Below are positions 22,840 through 35,200 of a stretch of DNA of 64,000 nucleotides, one piece after another (the stretch's first letter is position 1; every line of letters begins with the position of its first letter). Source of the DNA: Parascedosporium putredinis (Eukaryota > Ascomycota > Sordariomycetes > Microascales > Microascaceae); the NCBI GenBank assembly GCA_949357655.1, contig CASHTG010000012.1, forward strand, positions 434,001 to 498,000, given 5' to 3'. Both the position numbers and the translations under genes were made by a program. The notes under the pieces are model-generated. The model worked only from the letters and a program-made list of their open reading frames with translations, did no database searches and had not been told where the DNA came from.

Positions 22840-25077
22840 TCACGTAAAGTCTTCGAAAAGACTCTCTTTTGCCCACTGCCCCTCAGTTCGTCCAACTCGG
22901 TCAAGTGGCGATCAATCTCCATGAGATCGAGCATTTCCACCTCAACATCGCGCTCAGTCGCATCCTCCACCACGTCCGCCGCGGCGCTTATGCTGTCTGC
23001 AAACATGAGACCCGTCCGGGGCCGCGAAGGAAGGTTCGTTGGGCCACGATGCGTATCGTCGTCATCGTCCATCGACTCGTCGTCGTTGGGGCGTCCAAAC
23101 TTGGCCGCGCGCACACTACCAAATTTTCCGCTGTTCAGGTTGAAGGAAACCTTGGTGCTCGCATCAGGCCGGTTGTGAACAATGATGGCGCTGGGTAGGA
23201 GCTAGTCCGGTCTCCGAGGAACCGGCGCGTCCCTACCACGCCTCCAATCTTGCGGCCCGGTCCATCTTCCGACTCCCGGAGAACCACCATCCTCGACTCG
23301 CCACGAATAAGCACCTCTACGCCAAGGCCCCCATCGCTCTTGCCATCACCCTTGGCCTTGTTGAGATCAACAATGGCACTAACTCCGCAGCACCTCTCGC
23401 CGAGTAGGCCAACGCTCAGGTCGTGGAGCTTGATCATCCGCGTCGGTTGCGCTCCGCTAAAGAGGTTAACACCGCCGCCGCCACTCTTGCGAATCTGCGC
23501 GCTCCAGAAACTCATGATACCTGGAATGACGCAGACGTGCTCAGCGGTTCCTATCCACAACACCACGCTTTCGTCGCTTCCCATCGTGCCGGAGACGGGA
23601 TGGGCAACTACCGAGATGCCTCCCCTGGTGGCCACGAGGCGACCATATGGTACCGCAGCAGAGCTGAGCGATACCTGAGCATCCTTTCGCGAGTGAGGCG
23701 TCATGGGCACAAACTCTCCTGACTGGCGTGGCTTTTCTTCGGGCGCGCCCGCTCGCAGAGGGCTGGTTCCTCGATATACCCGGAAGCGGCAAACACGGTC
23801 GTGGCGCCGCCTACTACACCCGAGTTGCTCTTGCCCAATACGGTGGTTCCGGAAGGCTAACGCCGTCAATATCCCAGATGCCCCACATACCATCGGCTAG
23901 CAAGACCAGGATTGCCCTACCACGCGAGATCCACGCAGCATCAACGATGGGCTTTCGGTGAGGGAACCTCGCGAGAAAGGGGGTAAAGAGAGAGGAGCCA
24001 GGAGCCTTGTGACGGAAAGGGGCCAGTTGATAGTTCGTCGGGGAGATGGACGGGGTCGCGTAATCGTATATCCGTACAGCGCGAGTAGCAAACACGGCGA
24101 GAAGCTGGGTCATGTGAGTGAGATTAAACGAGATGGAAGAGAGCGGAGAGGGCAGAAACTCGGTCTGGAAGGCCTCGACGGCGCTTTGTGCCATGCCCGT
24201 CTTGAGGTCGAGGGACACATCCCAAAGGCGCAGGGTGCCGGAGCCCTCGAGGTTATGTGCGGCCACGACAGCGCGAGGTGTCGAAGGAGCCGCGGGCTCT
24301 TTTTCGAAGTAGGCGGCTTAGGCTTGACGAGGGTCACCGCCAAACCGCGGCTGTGCTGGGTCTGGCCACCAAGAAGCACCATAGATTCGCCCCAGACCCC
24401 GGAGCCAGGTCGTCCCGCCAGCAACCCGCTCTTAAGCTCGGGTCTCGCCTTGCTTTCGGGCGAAGGAGGTGTGAGGGGAAGAGTGAGGAGGTAGACCTCG
24501 CTGTTGGCACAGGAAACGGCAAACACCAACTTCTGCTTCAGCAAGTCGGACCCGCCCCACGCGGCATCCTCGGCGTTTGTGGGGGCATGGGCAAAACCGC
24601 AATGTGGAGGCCGGCGGTGCCGAGGGAGAGGTCGAGGGTCTGCACAACTTCGGGGTAGGGCTCGTTGGGGGCCTCATCCTCAAATGCGGGCTTGTCCACA
24701 AACGGCGCGTCGTCCTTGGGCTTGGAGGCGGCGGGTTCGTCGTCGTCCGAGTCGAGGATCATGACCGTGTCCTCCGAGGTTCCGTTCTGCTTCTCCTTGG
24801 GAGCAGGTTGAGGCTTTGGCGGCTTGAAGCGTCGCCCGCCTCTCCAAAGCAGTGTCACGCCGTTCTCATGGCCATAGATGATGATGGTCGCACCCTGGGG
24901 GAGAGAACGGGATACGTTTGAATGTCGTGCACACGGCGGTTTAGGTTGTGCCTAGAAATTAGGACACTCATTAGCATGGTGGACACACAAGTAAGAAGGA
25001 GGTGGAGGAATTGCGACGTACGTGAACTGAGTGTTTTGCGCCGTGCGGCGAATCCTAGGAGCTGCAAACGTCGTCAT
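22840..25077 (-). CDS. Nup37-type nucleoporin (WD40), frame-broken
   Basis: Beta-propeller nucleoporin of the fungal Nup37 type, a component of the Y-shaped Nup84/Nup107-160 scaffold of the nuclear pore. Exon 1 is 25077-25022 (MTTFAAPRIRRTAQNTQFT), then a 70-bp intron (GTACGT donor, GCTAATG branch, TCTAG acceptor), then exon 2 from 24951. Landmarks: THNLNRRVHDIQTYPVLSP, GVTLLWRGGRRFKPPKP, an acidic linker MILDSDDDEP, the WD-like LRLWDVSLDL, VRIYDYATP and MWGIWDIDGV, FVPMTPHSRKDAQ and ARGGISV-like TRGGISVVA. Seven one-base losses break the frame (24897-24901, 24581-24585, 24300-24304, 23834-23836, 23741-23743, 23193-23195, 22856-22859). Restoring them gives 724 aa, close to the family length. 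The stop at 22840 depends on the last correction. Confidence 0.75.
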
Positions 25078-25701
25078 TTTCGACGAGTCGAGCCTAGCTC
25101 TCTATGCGAAATTTCGAGTTTGGCAGATGTAGCATCAAACCGTTCGAGCGCCAGATGGAAACTGTGGCCGCGGGTTGGCCGTCAAAGGAGAGATCCCAGA
25201 CAAGAGGTGGTGGATGAGGTCGCCAATTCTTTGTTTGTTTGAGGTCGCTGTGGAAATCAAAGAAATATTCCTGCCGCGTACAGCTTTGTCCTCACAGCGC
25301 GGCGACCAAAGCTTATCGAAGCTGGGATTGAATATGGTTCTATGTCACGTGATTCACGTTGGTTCGCACAGTGAGCTCCACAACGTTGATCATCACTGAA
25401 TTGAAGGTGAAGCCTGTCAAACTTGGGAGGGAAGGAGCCAATGTGAGCTGGAGTTGTTCAACGCGGATGAATCCTGCTGAAAGGAAAAAGAAAGAAAATA
25501 TATATATCGCCTAACTCCTATGAAGAGCCCTTTGCGCCAAACTACCATCGAATTTGTATACTCGAATAACAAACGCTAGCCCAAATCAACTCCAAGAACT
25601 CCCTTGACATCCCACCTCCCTTTCCTTCAGAGGATTCCCGAGCCTCATAACATGCTATGCTGCCTCGGGTTTGATTCCATCGGCCGCGGTACGATCCCTG
25701 A
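25078..25701. other. Intergenic: promoter of the nucleoporin gene
   Basis: About 620 bp between the nucleoporin start and the secreted-protein 3' end, including an ATATATATATCG stretch near 25499-25508. No gene seen. Confidence 0.5.
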
Positions 25702-26544
25702 TCAATTCGGAATCTCGTTCCAGCAGTGGCCCCGAGCAACGGCCGTGTAGCAATCGCTCCCAGGGAACGCCCACTTGTCACTCTTATTCTTGCAGTTGGG
25801 CCGCCAGCCGTTGTAGTCGATGCAGCTGCTGTGATCGCGGCGGCAACGCCCGTGGTTGATCTTGTACACCTGCGAGCACGTCTTGCCTCCGTGGTTTTGC
25901 TTGCACGAGCCGCCCTTTTTCTCGCGCTTCATGCGCCCGTGGCTCGGGCCGTGGTCGTCGTGTCCGTGGGCGTGCGCGCCCTCCCTCCAGCCAAAGTCGT
26001 ACATGAGGATGTTCTGCCCTTCTCCGTACACCCGCACGGGCGCCGCCGGCTCGCGGAGGTAAACGATTCCGTTGTCGATGAAGTTCATCTCGGTGCCGTG
26101 GACCTGGTCGGTCTGGTACCGGCCGACGACGTGGCAGTCGCCGTGTAGTTTGTCGTGAAGGGGAACTCCCCATATGATTGGCTTCGACTAGGTTGTTGCC
26201 GTGGTAAACGAGGGCGTTCTCCACGGGGAAGTAGACGCGCATGGTGCGCTCATGGGGTCGTACAAGGCCGAAGTGAAGGCTTGCCACTCGCTAGGATACG
26301 TGTTCATGCGGTGCTCGAGGTCGGCCAGCTGGGCATCGGTCATGATGATCTTCTTATAGCCCACCAGCTTCACGGTTTGGTTGGAGTGTTCCCATTCGAT
26401 GGTGTCAATGAAGCGCTTCTCAAACTCGCTGATCTGGTACTCGCGAGCCTCAAGACTGCGGGGAGACAGGTCCACGGGGGCGAGGGCCGAAACATGATAC
26501 GAAAAGAAGCCAGCCGTCGCGGCGATCAGGTTGCTGAACCGCAT
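25702..26544 (-). CDS. Secreted cysteine-rich hypothetical protein
   Basis: Unrecognised secreted protein of about 280 aa. The N-terminus MRFSNLIAATAGFFSYHVSA is a signal peptide. It is followed by an RSLEAREYQISEFEKRFIDT helix, VKLVGYKKIIMTDAQLADLE, and a central segment MRVYFPVENALVYHGNNLVE. The C-terminal 100 residues hold a His/Gly stretch (HAHGHDDHGPSHGR) and eight cysteines in all, among them GSCKQNHGGKTC, GRCRRDHSSC, RPNCKNK, GSDC and GHC. Two frame breaks: one C lost in the complement of 26254-26257, and one apparent extra G near 26168-26173 (or two losses). No intron. Secretion is well supported; function is not. The His-rich patch could bind metal, but that is inference. Confidence 0.65.
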
Positions 26545-29500
26545 GGCTTCGTGTGAGGGTTTCTAGGACGGGAGGGTAGAGATTATGAGTTCGATGCTAG
26601 AAAAGGAAAGGGGAATAGGAATATGGCTTGGCTTGGATGCAGAAGATGATAACCTTACTGCTCAACTCGGTGGGCGATCTCGACATCTTTAATAGATGCG
26701 CCATCGTAGCTGACTTACACGCGATCGCCCCTTGCAGCCAGCATCCGTCGCTCGATCGCGAGGGCTCCGACTAACCTCCTCGCACCTCTTTTCTTTTTTT
26801 AGCATCGCGAAAATACCAACCGGCTCTTACTATCTAAATTTGGACCTAACAACAGGCCAAGGCTACATCCTGACGTATGTCAAGTTGCGCTTGTTGCGCT
26901 TCGTCGTGGGGAGGGTTAGAGTTGCAACTTGGAGCTTCCCCACGAAATCAAAATAAGCGCGATGGATCGTTAAGCGTGGCCAGCATAGCCATCCCGTTGC
27001 TCGAAATATCGCGCCAAGGAGGAAGGAGGCAAGGGACACGCTCGTGGCCGATCTTATTTCATTATTGAGGTCTTCGTCCCTCCTTGTAAAAGGGTTGTCC
27101 CGGGCGGTGCAAGCGTTTGAGGTCTAAAAATCGCCCATAAGACGGCTCTCAATTCCACCGGCACCGATCCAAGACCCTCTCACCAGCCGTATGAGCCCAG
27201 AACATGTAAGGGCGTCGCGCATGTCATCAATCACGAGCTGAATGCAGAAGGGGAGACAAGGTCCACATCCAATGGCTCCCTATCGGGGCTTCATGCACGA
27301 GTTCCGCCCCCAACGCAGGTTTGTTTTTAGATATATGTTGGCCAAGGCGACCTCGACCACGCTCGATCGCCAAAAAGTCCGTCACAGCATCGGGGTAGCC
27401 ACGGGCTATTCAGCATCGAAGGATGGAGTTTCTACATTATTATGTCCGCTTTTGTGCCTAATATGTATGTAGTATTGGAATGTTTTTGGAGTGCGATCGC
27501 TGATGCGAGGGCCGCCTTCGTTTGGTCGGCTAAAAATATCCCGCATCGCCACGCCTCAATTCACCCGCCAAGAAGGTAGCGAGAGCGAACCCCAAAAATA
27601 ACAGTCCCTCTCTCGCTTAGTTGGGCGAATTTAATGCGGGGTATTTTCTCATTAGATGTAGATGTGTTTCCTTTGACACTTCTATGGATCCATCTATATA
27701 GGTGGGAGACCTCGATGGAAGCTGTCAGTGGTCGAGTCGCTCCTCGCTTTCCATCATCTTGCTTCACCCAAAGTGCCTTTACCATGAAGCGACCAGACTC
27801 TTCCACGAATGGTACACAGCCCTGGGTCAGTGGAACGGTTGGGTTAATCTAACTGCACCACAAAGGCAGCCGAAAGCCCTACCTGAACGGCTTCAAAACG
27901 ACAACAAGACAAGAAGGCGTGCCTGTTCCCGAAGACGAAGCAGCAAGCCGACGCGCAAAACTTTCCCCGGAGGGAATTTTTGTGCACAGGGGCCGGATAG
28001 GCTAGGCATAGAGGTATATTGATCTTTTTCTTCTCCTAGTTTTTTTGTCTTCCTTTCGTGTCCACAAGGACACAAGCCAAAATCCCGTTTACAGTTGGTT
28101 TGTCGTGATGGTGTGTTGAGGTCAATTACATTGATCAATATTCGACCCACGCCTGGCCTACATAGCATCTCCAAGACCAAACATGATATTGCAGCATCCA
28201 GGGATATATCAACTCGCGAGCTACTGTGCGGGCTGAGAGCGGGCTAGCTCTTTGAACTTATTATCCCCTCGGAGAGGAACACCCCCGCGGCGATCTGGGG
28301 GTTTAACGAGGAAAGACTTGATCGATTCCTCTAGCCAACCCAGTGCACCGTGATAGAGCTAATAAGGGAGCCGAGAGAAGTGTATGGTCTATTGGCCCTA
28401 TACTGATACACGTTGACCTCGCACTAGAGAAGAGCAAAGAGTAGCTCGAGACAGAGCCTCTCAAGACAGCAATGGAACCGTTGGGTAAACCAAACCCCCG
28501 ACACTAGACGGCTGTCAAGCCTTGCTAAAGGGCCCAAAGGTAAAGTTGCACGTGTCGGCGACTCAACCACGCACAAAATTGCGGCCCCGTTAGAGCACAA
28601 GCAGGAAGCCGGGCCTGGGAGAGTGGCCATCTTGTTGTCTGTCTCACGTATACGAGGTCATCGTTTCCGAAGACGGGTGTCCCCCGAGCCCTAAACATAC
28701 AAGTAAACGGTGGGATAGAATGGATCAATCAATACGTCCATCCACATGCGTGTCCGCCCAAGTCAAATATGGCGCCCCTGTCTTGAACGGGCTGGAACTT
28801 TGAACCTCGAGTTCGATCCTTTGCAATTTCGTGTCTCCCTTGTGCTGAGGGTGAGTTCACTGGCCCTGTGAGACTCATTCCTAGAGAGGAGACGGAATAA
28901 ACCCTCCGCGCGAAAAGATCGCCCTCTGAGCCGAGTTGTCAGTCGGGCCATATCAAGGAGATCGTTCAAGTAGAATTCATTCGGGCAAGGATTATCGCCA
29001 AAGGGCGGTCCGGGAGTATTATAAGAGCATCAAGTTACAGAGGGGTAAAGATCAAAGGCGAAAGAAGCCGAAAAGTCAGGGGTGAGCGAAAAAGAAAAAA
29101 AAGGAAAGAAAAGAGAAGAAGAGGATTGATGGATCTCGCTTGCGTGAAATCGGAGGACGTCGCACCATCTTCGTTGTGATGCCATGAACTAGAAGACCTA
29201 CATTCTACATGTAAGACACATGGTTTCAACCCGTGTCACTCTGCTCACTGTCTCCTGCCAATCACTTTCTCACCTGTTCTCCCACCCTTTTTACCTTGCC
29301 GCCGTGTCCCCAAATCATTATGTCGGGCGTGGGGACGGCCGATTGCTGAAGTCGTGAGCCGACGATCGAGTGTCCCCGTTGCCCCAGATCTTCCATTTTT
29401 GCTGCACGCTAAACCAACACCCAAGGAACCGTCATGCCGACCGATCCAATAGGCGGGATCGTCGTGCATCCAATTGATCGGTGATCGAGGCTCGTTGCAC

Positions 29501-31263
29501 AAACAAGGCCCCCACATCAAGTCATCTGCCCTCCCGTGGCACTCCTGAAAGGATCGTCAAGGAGATTGGGAGGCCTTGAGAAGCCTGTCCAATGTGTTGC
29601 AGAGCGAGTTGAGAATCATCGTTATTAACCGTCAGCACTTCCCTGCCTAATATTTGTACAAGTATACTGATCCCTGTCTGACTAGCGAGAACGGCAAAGA
29701 GGGGGAGAAATAAAAGAGGGCGTCCAGCTCAAAAGAGGCGCAGATCCCGCGTTTCAGAATTCGTCTACGCCACTCCCCACGACCAGGAAAAGAGGGAGGG
29801 TGATCTGCGCGGCAGGACAGCGGCGTGGATGAGGAATCCGGGGTGCGATCTGAGGGATAATTCTGCTCTCTCTCTCTTTACACTGCGAGATTCGAGAACT
29901 AAGAAAAAAACAATAACATTGAAGCTTTGAGTGCAAAGAAGAGAAGAGAAGCATGTCAGGTCCATCGTCAGGTAGCTCAGTGGAGCAACACTCTTACCTC
30001 CACCATCTTCTATTCTCTCTTCTCCCCTCTTCTAGGCGAGCGAGGGTTGAGGCTCACCAATATCACCCGATGTTAAACATGTCACTTAAGGGGAAAAGCA
30101 AGTGGTTCTGTCATACCATGAGCCAGGACCCAAGAAACAATCCAGAGCCTACTGCGCCACCCCAGATCCCAGGTCTACAAGAGAGACCATCCTATGAAAT
30201 CCCAGACTCCGGTAGTTCCTGCATCACTTCGCCAACCGTTGGGTCATTGCCGAGCTACATCGCAAGACATCACCAACCGGGTTGAGCTGCACCGGGCTGA
30301 CCCCGTATCGATTTGGAGTGGGTTTGTGTTCGGTCTAAAGGGACATTGATTGATGTGCACCATCATCGGTCTATGGAAATACGAAAAGCGGATGCTATCA
30401 AAACAAAGAGATTAAAAAGGAAAAAGAAAACCGAGATAGGATATCCAATCAGTGTATATGTAGTTTAGTTGCAACGCATAGATACAATTGTATAGTCAAA
30501 CCAGCTTGTCCACTATCCGAGTAGATGTCCAAAAAAGATTGCCAAAATCAAGCATGGCCGGGTTGGGGCACATGCGTCTCTTCTGAGAGCTTTTTCTATC
30601 CAAGTGAGGATTGAAGACGAGGCATGGGGATATGCAGAGGAAGCGGGATAGTCCGTCCTCGTCGTCCACGCCGCCGAGAAACAGGCGTGAGCGAGTAGAT
30701 GTGGGCCATCTTCGTCACACACACACACACCTACATACAAGGCCTGGTTTACCCTTGACTGCACAATTCCAGGTACCTCACAACTCGAATCAACCAATCT
30801 CGCCCAAAGCTGCTTCTGCGAATCTCTGTGCGCTAGAGATCATGTGTTTCGAAAGGCCAGGGCTCGCTCGAAGACGTCGGGTCGCGATAAGGGGGTTCGT
30901 TGGCGAGAAGTCATGTATCCAGATCGGAAGGAGCGGTGCTGTCTTCGATAAAGTGAGTCGAGCTCGTTCGCATGCGAAGTCCAGTCTCCAGGCGAGTCAA
31001 AGGTTGGCCGATCATGATCCGGAAAAGATTTCCCAACACCGAGAACAAGAGGTATACACAAAAAGAACGCCTGGAGACGAGTCGTTTCGGACACTTCCAA
31101 ACGAAACGACCGGCTGTTGTAAAGGAAACGTGACCGTGAGAACGCCGTAAATGCAAAACAGGAGAAGGGTAGTAGAAAAGCAACGTGGGTTGCGTTGAAG
31201 GACGAGATAGGGTAATGGCATGGTGGCTGAAGATCAGCCCATCTGTTTGCGGCGAGGCGGTCA
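26545..31263. other. 4.7-kb gene-poor stretch
   Basis: No supportable gene. Frames such as 29953-30285 (+) and 30611-31150 (+) lack domains and coding bias. A CA microsatellite lies at 30717-30731. The DNA is of mixed composition and not obviously AT-biased by eye. The 29970 region resembles a tRNA D-arm but does not fold as a tRNA. Confidence 0.55.
30717..30731 (+). repeat. CA microsatellite
   Basis: Short perfect CA run. Confidence 0.75.
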
Positions 31264-32268
31264 TCACGCGTTGGTCACCTAAAGAGAGAGTGTTAGCTAC
31301 ATTTCAACTTACTCCCGTCAAACGTCTAAATGACCTCGACCAGGACCTAACGTACGCGAAGAATTTTTCGGGAGTAGTCGTGGTTATCGGCAATGCTGCC
31401 GTCTGACATTCTGCGCTGCATAACAGGGTCCAATCGTGCGTCCGTGATTGAGAGGCCGCCGCTGCTGCTGGGAGGCTTGTGACCGATGAAAGAGTTGACT
31501 GCGGCGTTTCGACGATGTTCTTCTTCAATTTCCTTGTTCCTCTTGCGGCGAAGATAGAAGAAAACGCCTCCGATAGCCGCGGCCGCGATGACTACGCCGA
31601 CAACCACACCACCGACGATGCCACCCACGTTGGTCGACTTCTTATCTCCTTCTTTGTTCCCTTCGTCGCCGGTCGAAGCATCACCTGTGGATGTATTAAT
31701 ACCAGCCGTTCGACTGCGGCCAAGGGCGCGAATGTGGGTCGAAAAACTTACTGGTTGGTGAGCTGGCGCCCTTGGAGCTGGTGGATGCTACGGGCTCTGC
31801 CGAGTCAACGTCGACCTTTACACCAGTGTTGAAGATAGAATAGTATACACCATCAACGGAGCCGCCTATCCAAGATACGTTAGCTGAGGTTCAGTAAATG
31901 CCAACCTCCCGTTTCAGCGGAATCCCAAACATACAGGCTTCGAAAGGATACCCTTGGCAAGCGTAGTTGCAGAACTTGTCCTCAACAAGATCCTCCTTGG
32001 GAGGGTATTCAAAACCACAATAGCATGTGGTCCCCCTTAGTCCAAGAACAGTAGAATTCGTCTTGTTGCATATTACGTCGCCACACAAGCCGCTTGAAAC
32101 TTTTTCGCCCTCGTAGCCACCCGGATCTTTGAGGCTAGCCTTTGACTTATAGCAGCCATGACTTGTCAGAGCGTTGAGGATGGGATTGACCGCCGGCCTC
32201 TGCTGTCCTCTAACAAGGGTTTCCGCCGCGAGGACGCCGACCGAAAATATAATGGGAAGGAACTTCAT
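31264..32268 (-). CDS. WSC-domain single-pass membrane protein (cell-wall stress sensor-like)
   Basis: Type I plasma-membrane protein resembling Wsc/Slg1 sensors, which report wall stress to Rho1/PKC signalling in yeast. Four exons: 32268-31935, 31865-31752, 31684-31356 and 31278-31264. Introns of 69, 67 and 77 bp have GTATGT, GTAAGT and GTACGT donors and GCTAACG or GCTAACAC branch sites in the first and third. 263 aa with no frame error. Signal peptide MKFLPIIFSVGVLAAETLVRG; WSC domain (residues ~33-125) with GCYKS, LCGDVICNK, TTCYCGFEYPP, KFCNYACQGYPFEACGG and VYYSIFNTGV; a short Ser/Thr stretch; TM helix GGIVGGVVVGVVIAAAAIGG; a basic stop-transfer YLRRKRNKEIEEEHRR; and a cytoplasmic tail ending SRKILRVTNA. 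The Ser/Thr stalk is much shorter than in yeast Wsc1. The last four codons and the stop lie on a 15-nt coding exon. Confidence 0.88.
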
Positions 32269-35200
32269 GATTGAATTCGGTATGACGAGCTTGAATGAGG
32301 TTCTTTATTCGGTGGATATCGCGGGCTAATATGGGCTTTCGAAATCAACTCGAGCTGTGACGGTCGACGAATTCTTCCAGAGATCGAGTCGACTAAATGG
32401 TTGTCTGAAACACAAGAGAAAGAATAAGGGGAAAAGAAAACAGGCGTATCCAAAAGGGGAAATATGCAACTAAATGCCAACAAGATTCGACGGCTCGAGT
32501 AAAAGGGTGTTCACTATGTAGGAAGTGCCGTATCGAGACGTGGTATACTCGAAAGGCAGATCGATGTTGGAGAAGTCGAGTTGATCTTTCAGCAGATAAT
32601 CAAAGCCTTCAGCCTCCCGGACGGGTTAAACGGACTGGTTTTACCGGCAGGTTGACATTTGACACGTCCCAACCGAAGAGAAAAGTCGTCGGAGCTGGAT
32701 GAGTGAGCGAAAGGGGGAGTCGATTCAACGGATGGTGGAGCGAGTGTGCACCTACGATGAATATATCGTGGTTAAAGAGCGATGAGGTGGAAAAGAAAGG
32801 ACTGGGAAGGGTCACAGGAAAAAGGGAGTGTGGGTTGTTTTGTTGGAAAGGGGAAAGCGAGTGGACGTGAGTGGAATTGGGGGAGGAGACTGAGAAAGAG
32901 GAGACGACCGAAAAGCGAGATTGAACCCCGGCCCATGGCGTACGGGATTATCGGGTCCAGCATGCGCAAAAGGGATGGAGGGGGCGTGTGTCTCGGGATA
33001 AGGACAAGGGGGCCCAGATCGCTGGTCGAGTAGTCGGTACCTTGTTTTAAGCATCCCTTGTGGCACTTGAATCCGTACCTGTACTAGGTGAAAAAGTTCT
33101 GCGTTGTCTGTACTGTGAAGAATGGACGAACGTCTCTCTCGAGCCAATAGACTCGTTGGGTCTTCCTATTATGGCCAATCACACCCTCCCACTCCTGGAA
33201 GAACAACCACCAGGGGATCATCTGGCTTGGTATTGTGTGGTGAGAGGACATGCACAGAGCACTTGAGTACTTGGCGTGTCCAAGGAGGCACCAAAGCCGC
33301 CATAACCCGGCCACAGGGATTCGTGTAACTTCTTGTAGCCAGTGTTCCAGCACCGTACGTTCAGAGGGGCAGGAAGGAGGAGTTGCAGTCCTAGCACCAA
33401 AACCAAGAAGTGATTCTTATCTAGTGCAGCAAAACGAGTACCTTGGATGATGTACCGGCTCGTGTTGAGCCAGATCCCACCAGAATTAACCCTCCAACCA
33501 TGGAAGGAAGGGTGGTTGTTTTGCGAAATGGACTGCCTGCTCGATATGGCGGAATGAAGGGGAGGGGAAAGGATGTCGGCGCAGACTCCGGTCAAGCATC
33601 AATCTTCTCAAAGGGCTCTTCTGTTTCTGTCAGTACATGGGCGAAACGGGGGTTTGGGGCATGTTTGCGTGGTGGGAAAGCGGGCGTTTAACGTCTCGAG
33701 TGGAATTCACAATTCGAGCTCGATCGACACTTGTGCCAAGACAAAGCGCCCACCCCCTCCCTTCAGGTTGACAAAAAGGGGAGGCGAGGGCACATCAGGT
33801 TGTGACCGCCGCTGCTGGGAGAACGTTTGGCAGTGGTGTTGGATCTCATGAGCTACAAGTACGGCGCATGGGGTAATACGGTACGAGGTCAATTGATCAA
33901 ATGGAGTGATGGATCCCTCTGGACTCTCTCGAACTCTGCCCCTCCGCCTCCCAAGCTGGCTACTAAAGTGGAACCAGGAACGCAAATTTAGGGGCAAGGG
34001 GGTGCGAGATTATGGCGCCGATCCAATGTCAATCAACACCTGAGCGCATACGTTCAGTGTGGCGCCCAGGTACACCAACCCCGGTATTATCCAGATCGCT
34101 GCCAGAGTACCATGGTGCAGCCGTTCGGCGGAGGAAGAAGTGCAACGTTCACGTCCGAATGGATCGAATAACTGCCAGCCGTTGTGCCCACGCTTCTCGA
34201 TCATTGCCACACTTGAACCAAGATCGGGTCGAATTGACGCGGCAATCAAGGAAAAGAAGGAAGATGGAGAAAAGGAGGAGGAGGGAAGAGATAACGAATA
34301 ATAATTGGTGGTCGCACAAAAATGAAGAATGGTAGGCGTGTCGTTGAAGCGAGAGGCTGAAATGGACTCGGCGTTTCTCGAGAGCTCACAGTTGAGGGTC
34401 ATGCCTCGCTTCCTTTCATCCTCCATGTAATCTCTCAAAACGAACGGGAAATCGCCAACTGCATACTATACAAATTTGACACCACAAATGTACTCCCCAG
34501 TCGTGTACAGAGGTGAGGGAGGGTGGATGTGAGGATGGACGGAGTTACTCGACTTGTACAGTACGTACAAGTAGCCAGCACGACTTGAAGCGACGCCTGG
34601 ATAACCAGTGCCGCATACCACCAGTATTAATTGACACAAGTCAAGGCCGCGTTCCCGTTTGATTTCGTGTCTTTTGTCACCGCACTGCTTTTCCGGCTTT
34701 GCCCAGCATGTCCCCGCTTCCCGAAACCCCACCCTAATTTCCAAGGACTCCTTCACAAATCTCTGGGCAACCCCGTTGGCCTCGTCGATCAACCCATCCG
34801 CTTGCGCTGCCTGCACGCTCTCTGAGGGAGGGGCCTGGCTGGCCTATTAATTAATCGACGCTCCGCTCCAAACTTGGGCAAAGACAGATACGAAGCGGCA
34901 TGGTTTGGCGATGCAGGCACACAACCTGCGAGAGATGTCATAGTTTGATCTGGGCATGTGGAAAACCCAGCTCAGCTGATTTTTGTTTCCTCTGGTTTTC
35001 TGTCGTTATCTTTTCACTTTCCTTTTCTTTCCCACTTTCGCCTGCATTGCATCATGCCACAGGTTCCATGACTCCGTCGCGAGATGCGGTGCTGGGACTG
35101 GGTGGCCCAGATCCAAATCTGGTTGGAAAAAGTAGCAATTTTAGCACGCCTCCTTCCCACTGGCCACATGCGCAGGGAGGGGGCGAGGGACCACACATAT

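Noticed and set aside
29953..30060. tRNA-like GGTAGCTCAGTGG segment
   Set aside because: Resembles a D-arm, but no acceptor stem pairing and no proper T-arm (GGTTCGANNC) at the right distance.
30611..31150. 179-codon plus-strand frame opposite the WSC gene flank
   Set aside because: Contains the CA repeat translated as His/Thr and has no protein-like features.
33218..33595. 125-codon minus-strand frame
   Set aside because: No domain, no signal peptide, composition typical of non-coding DNA.
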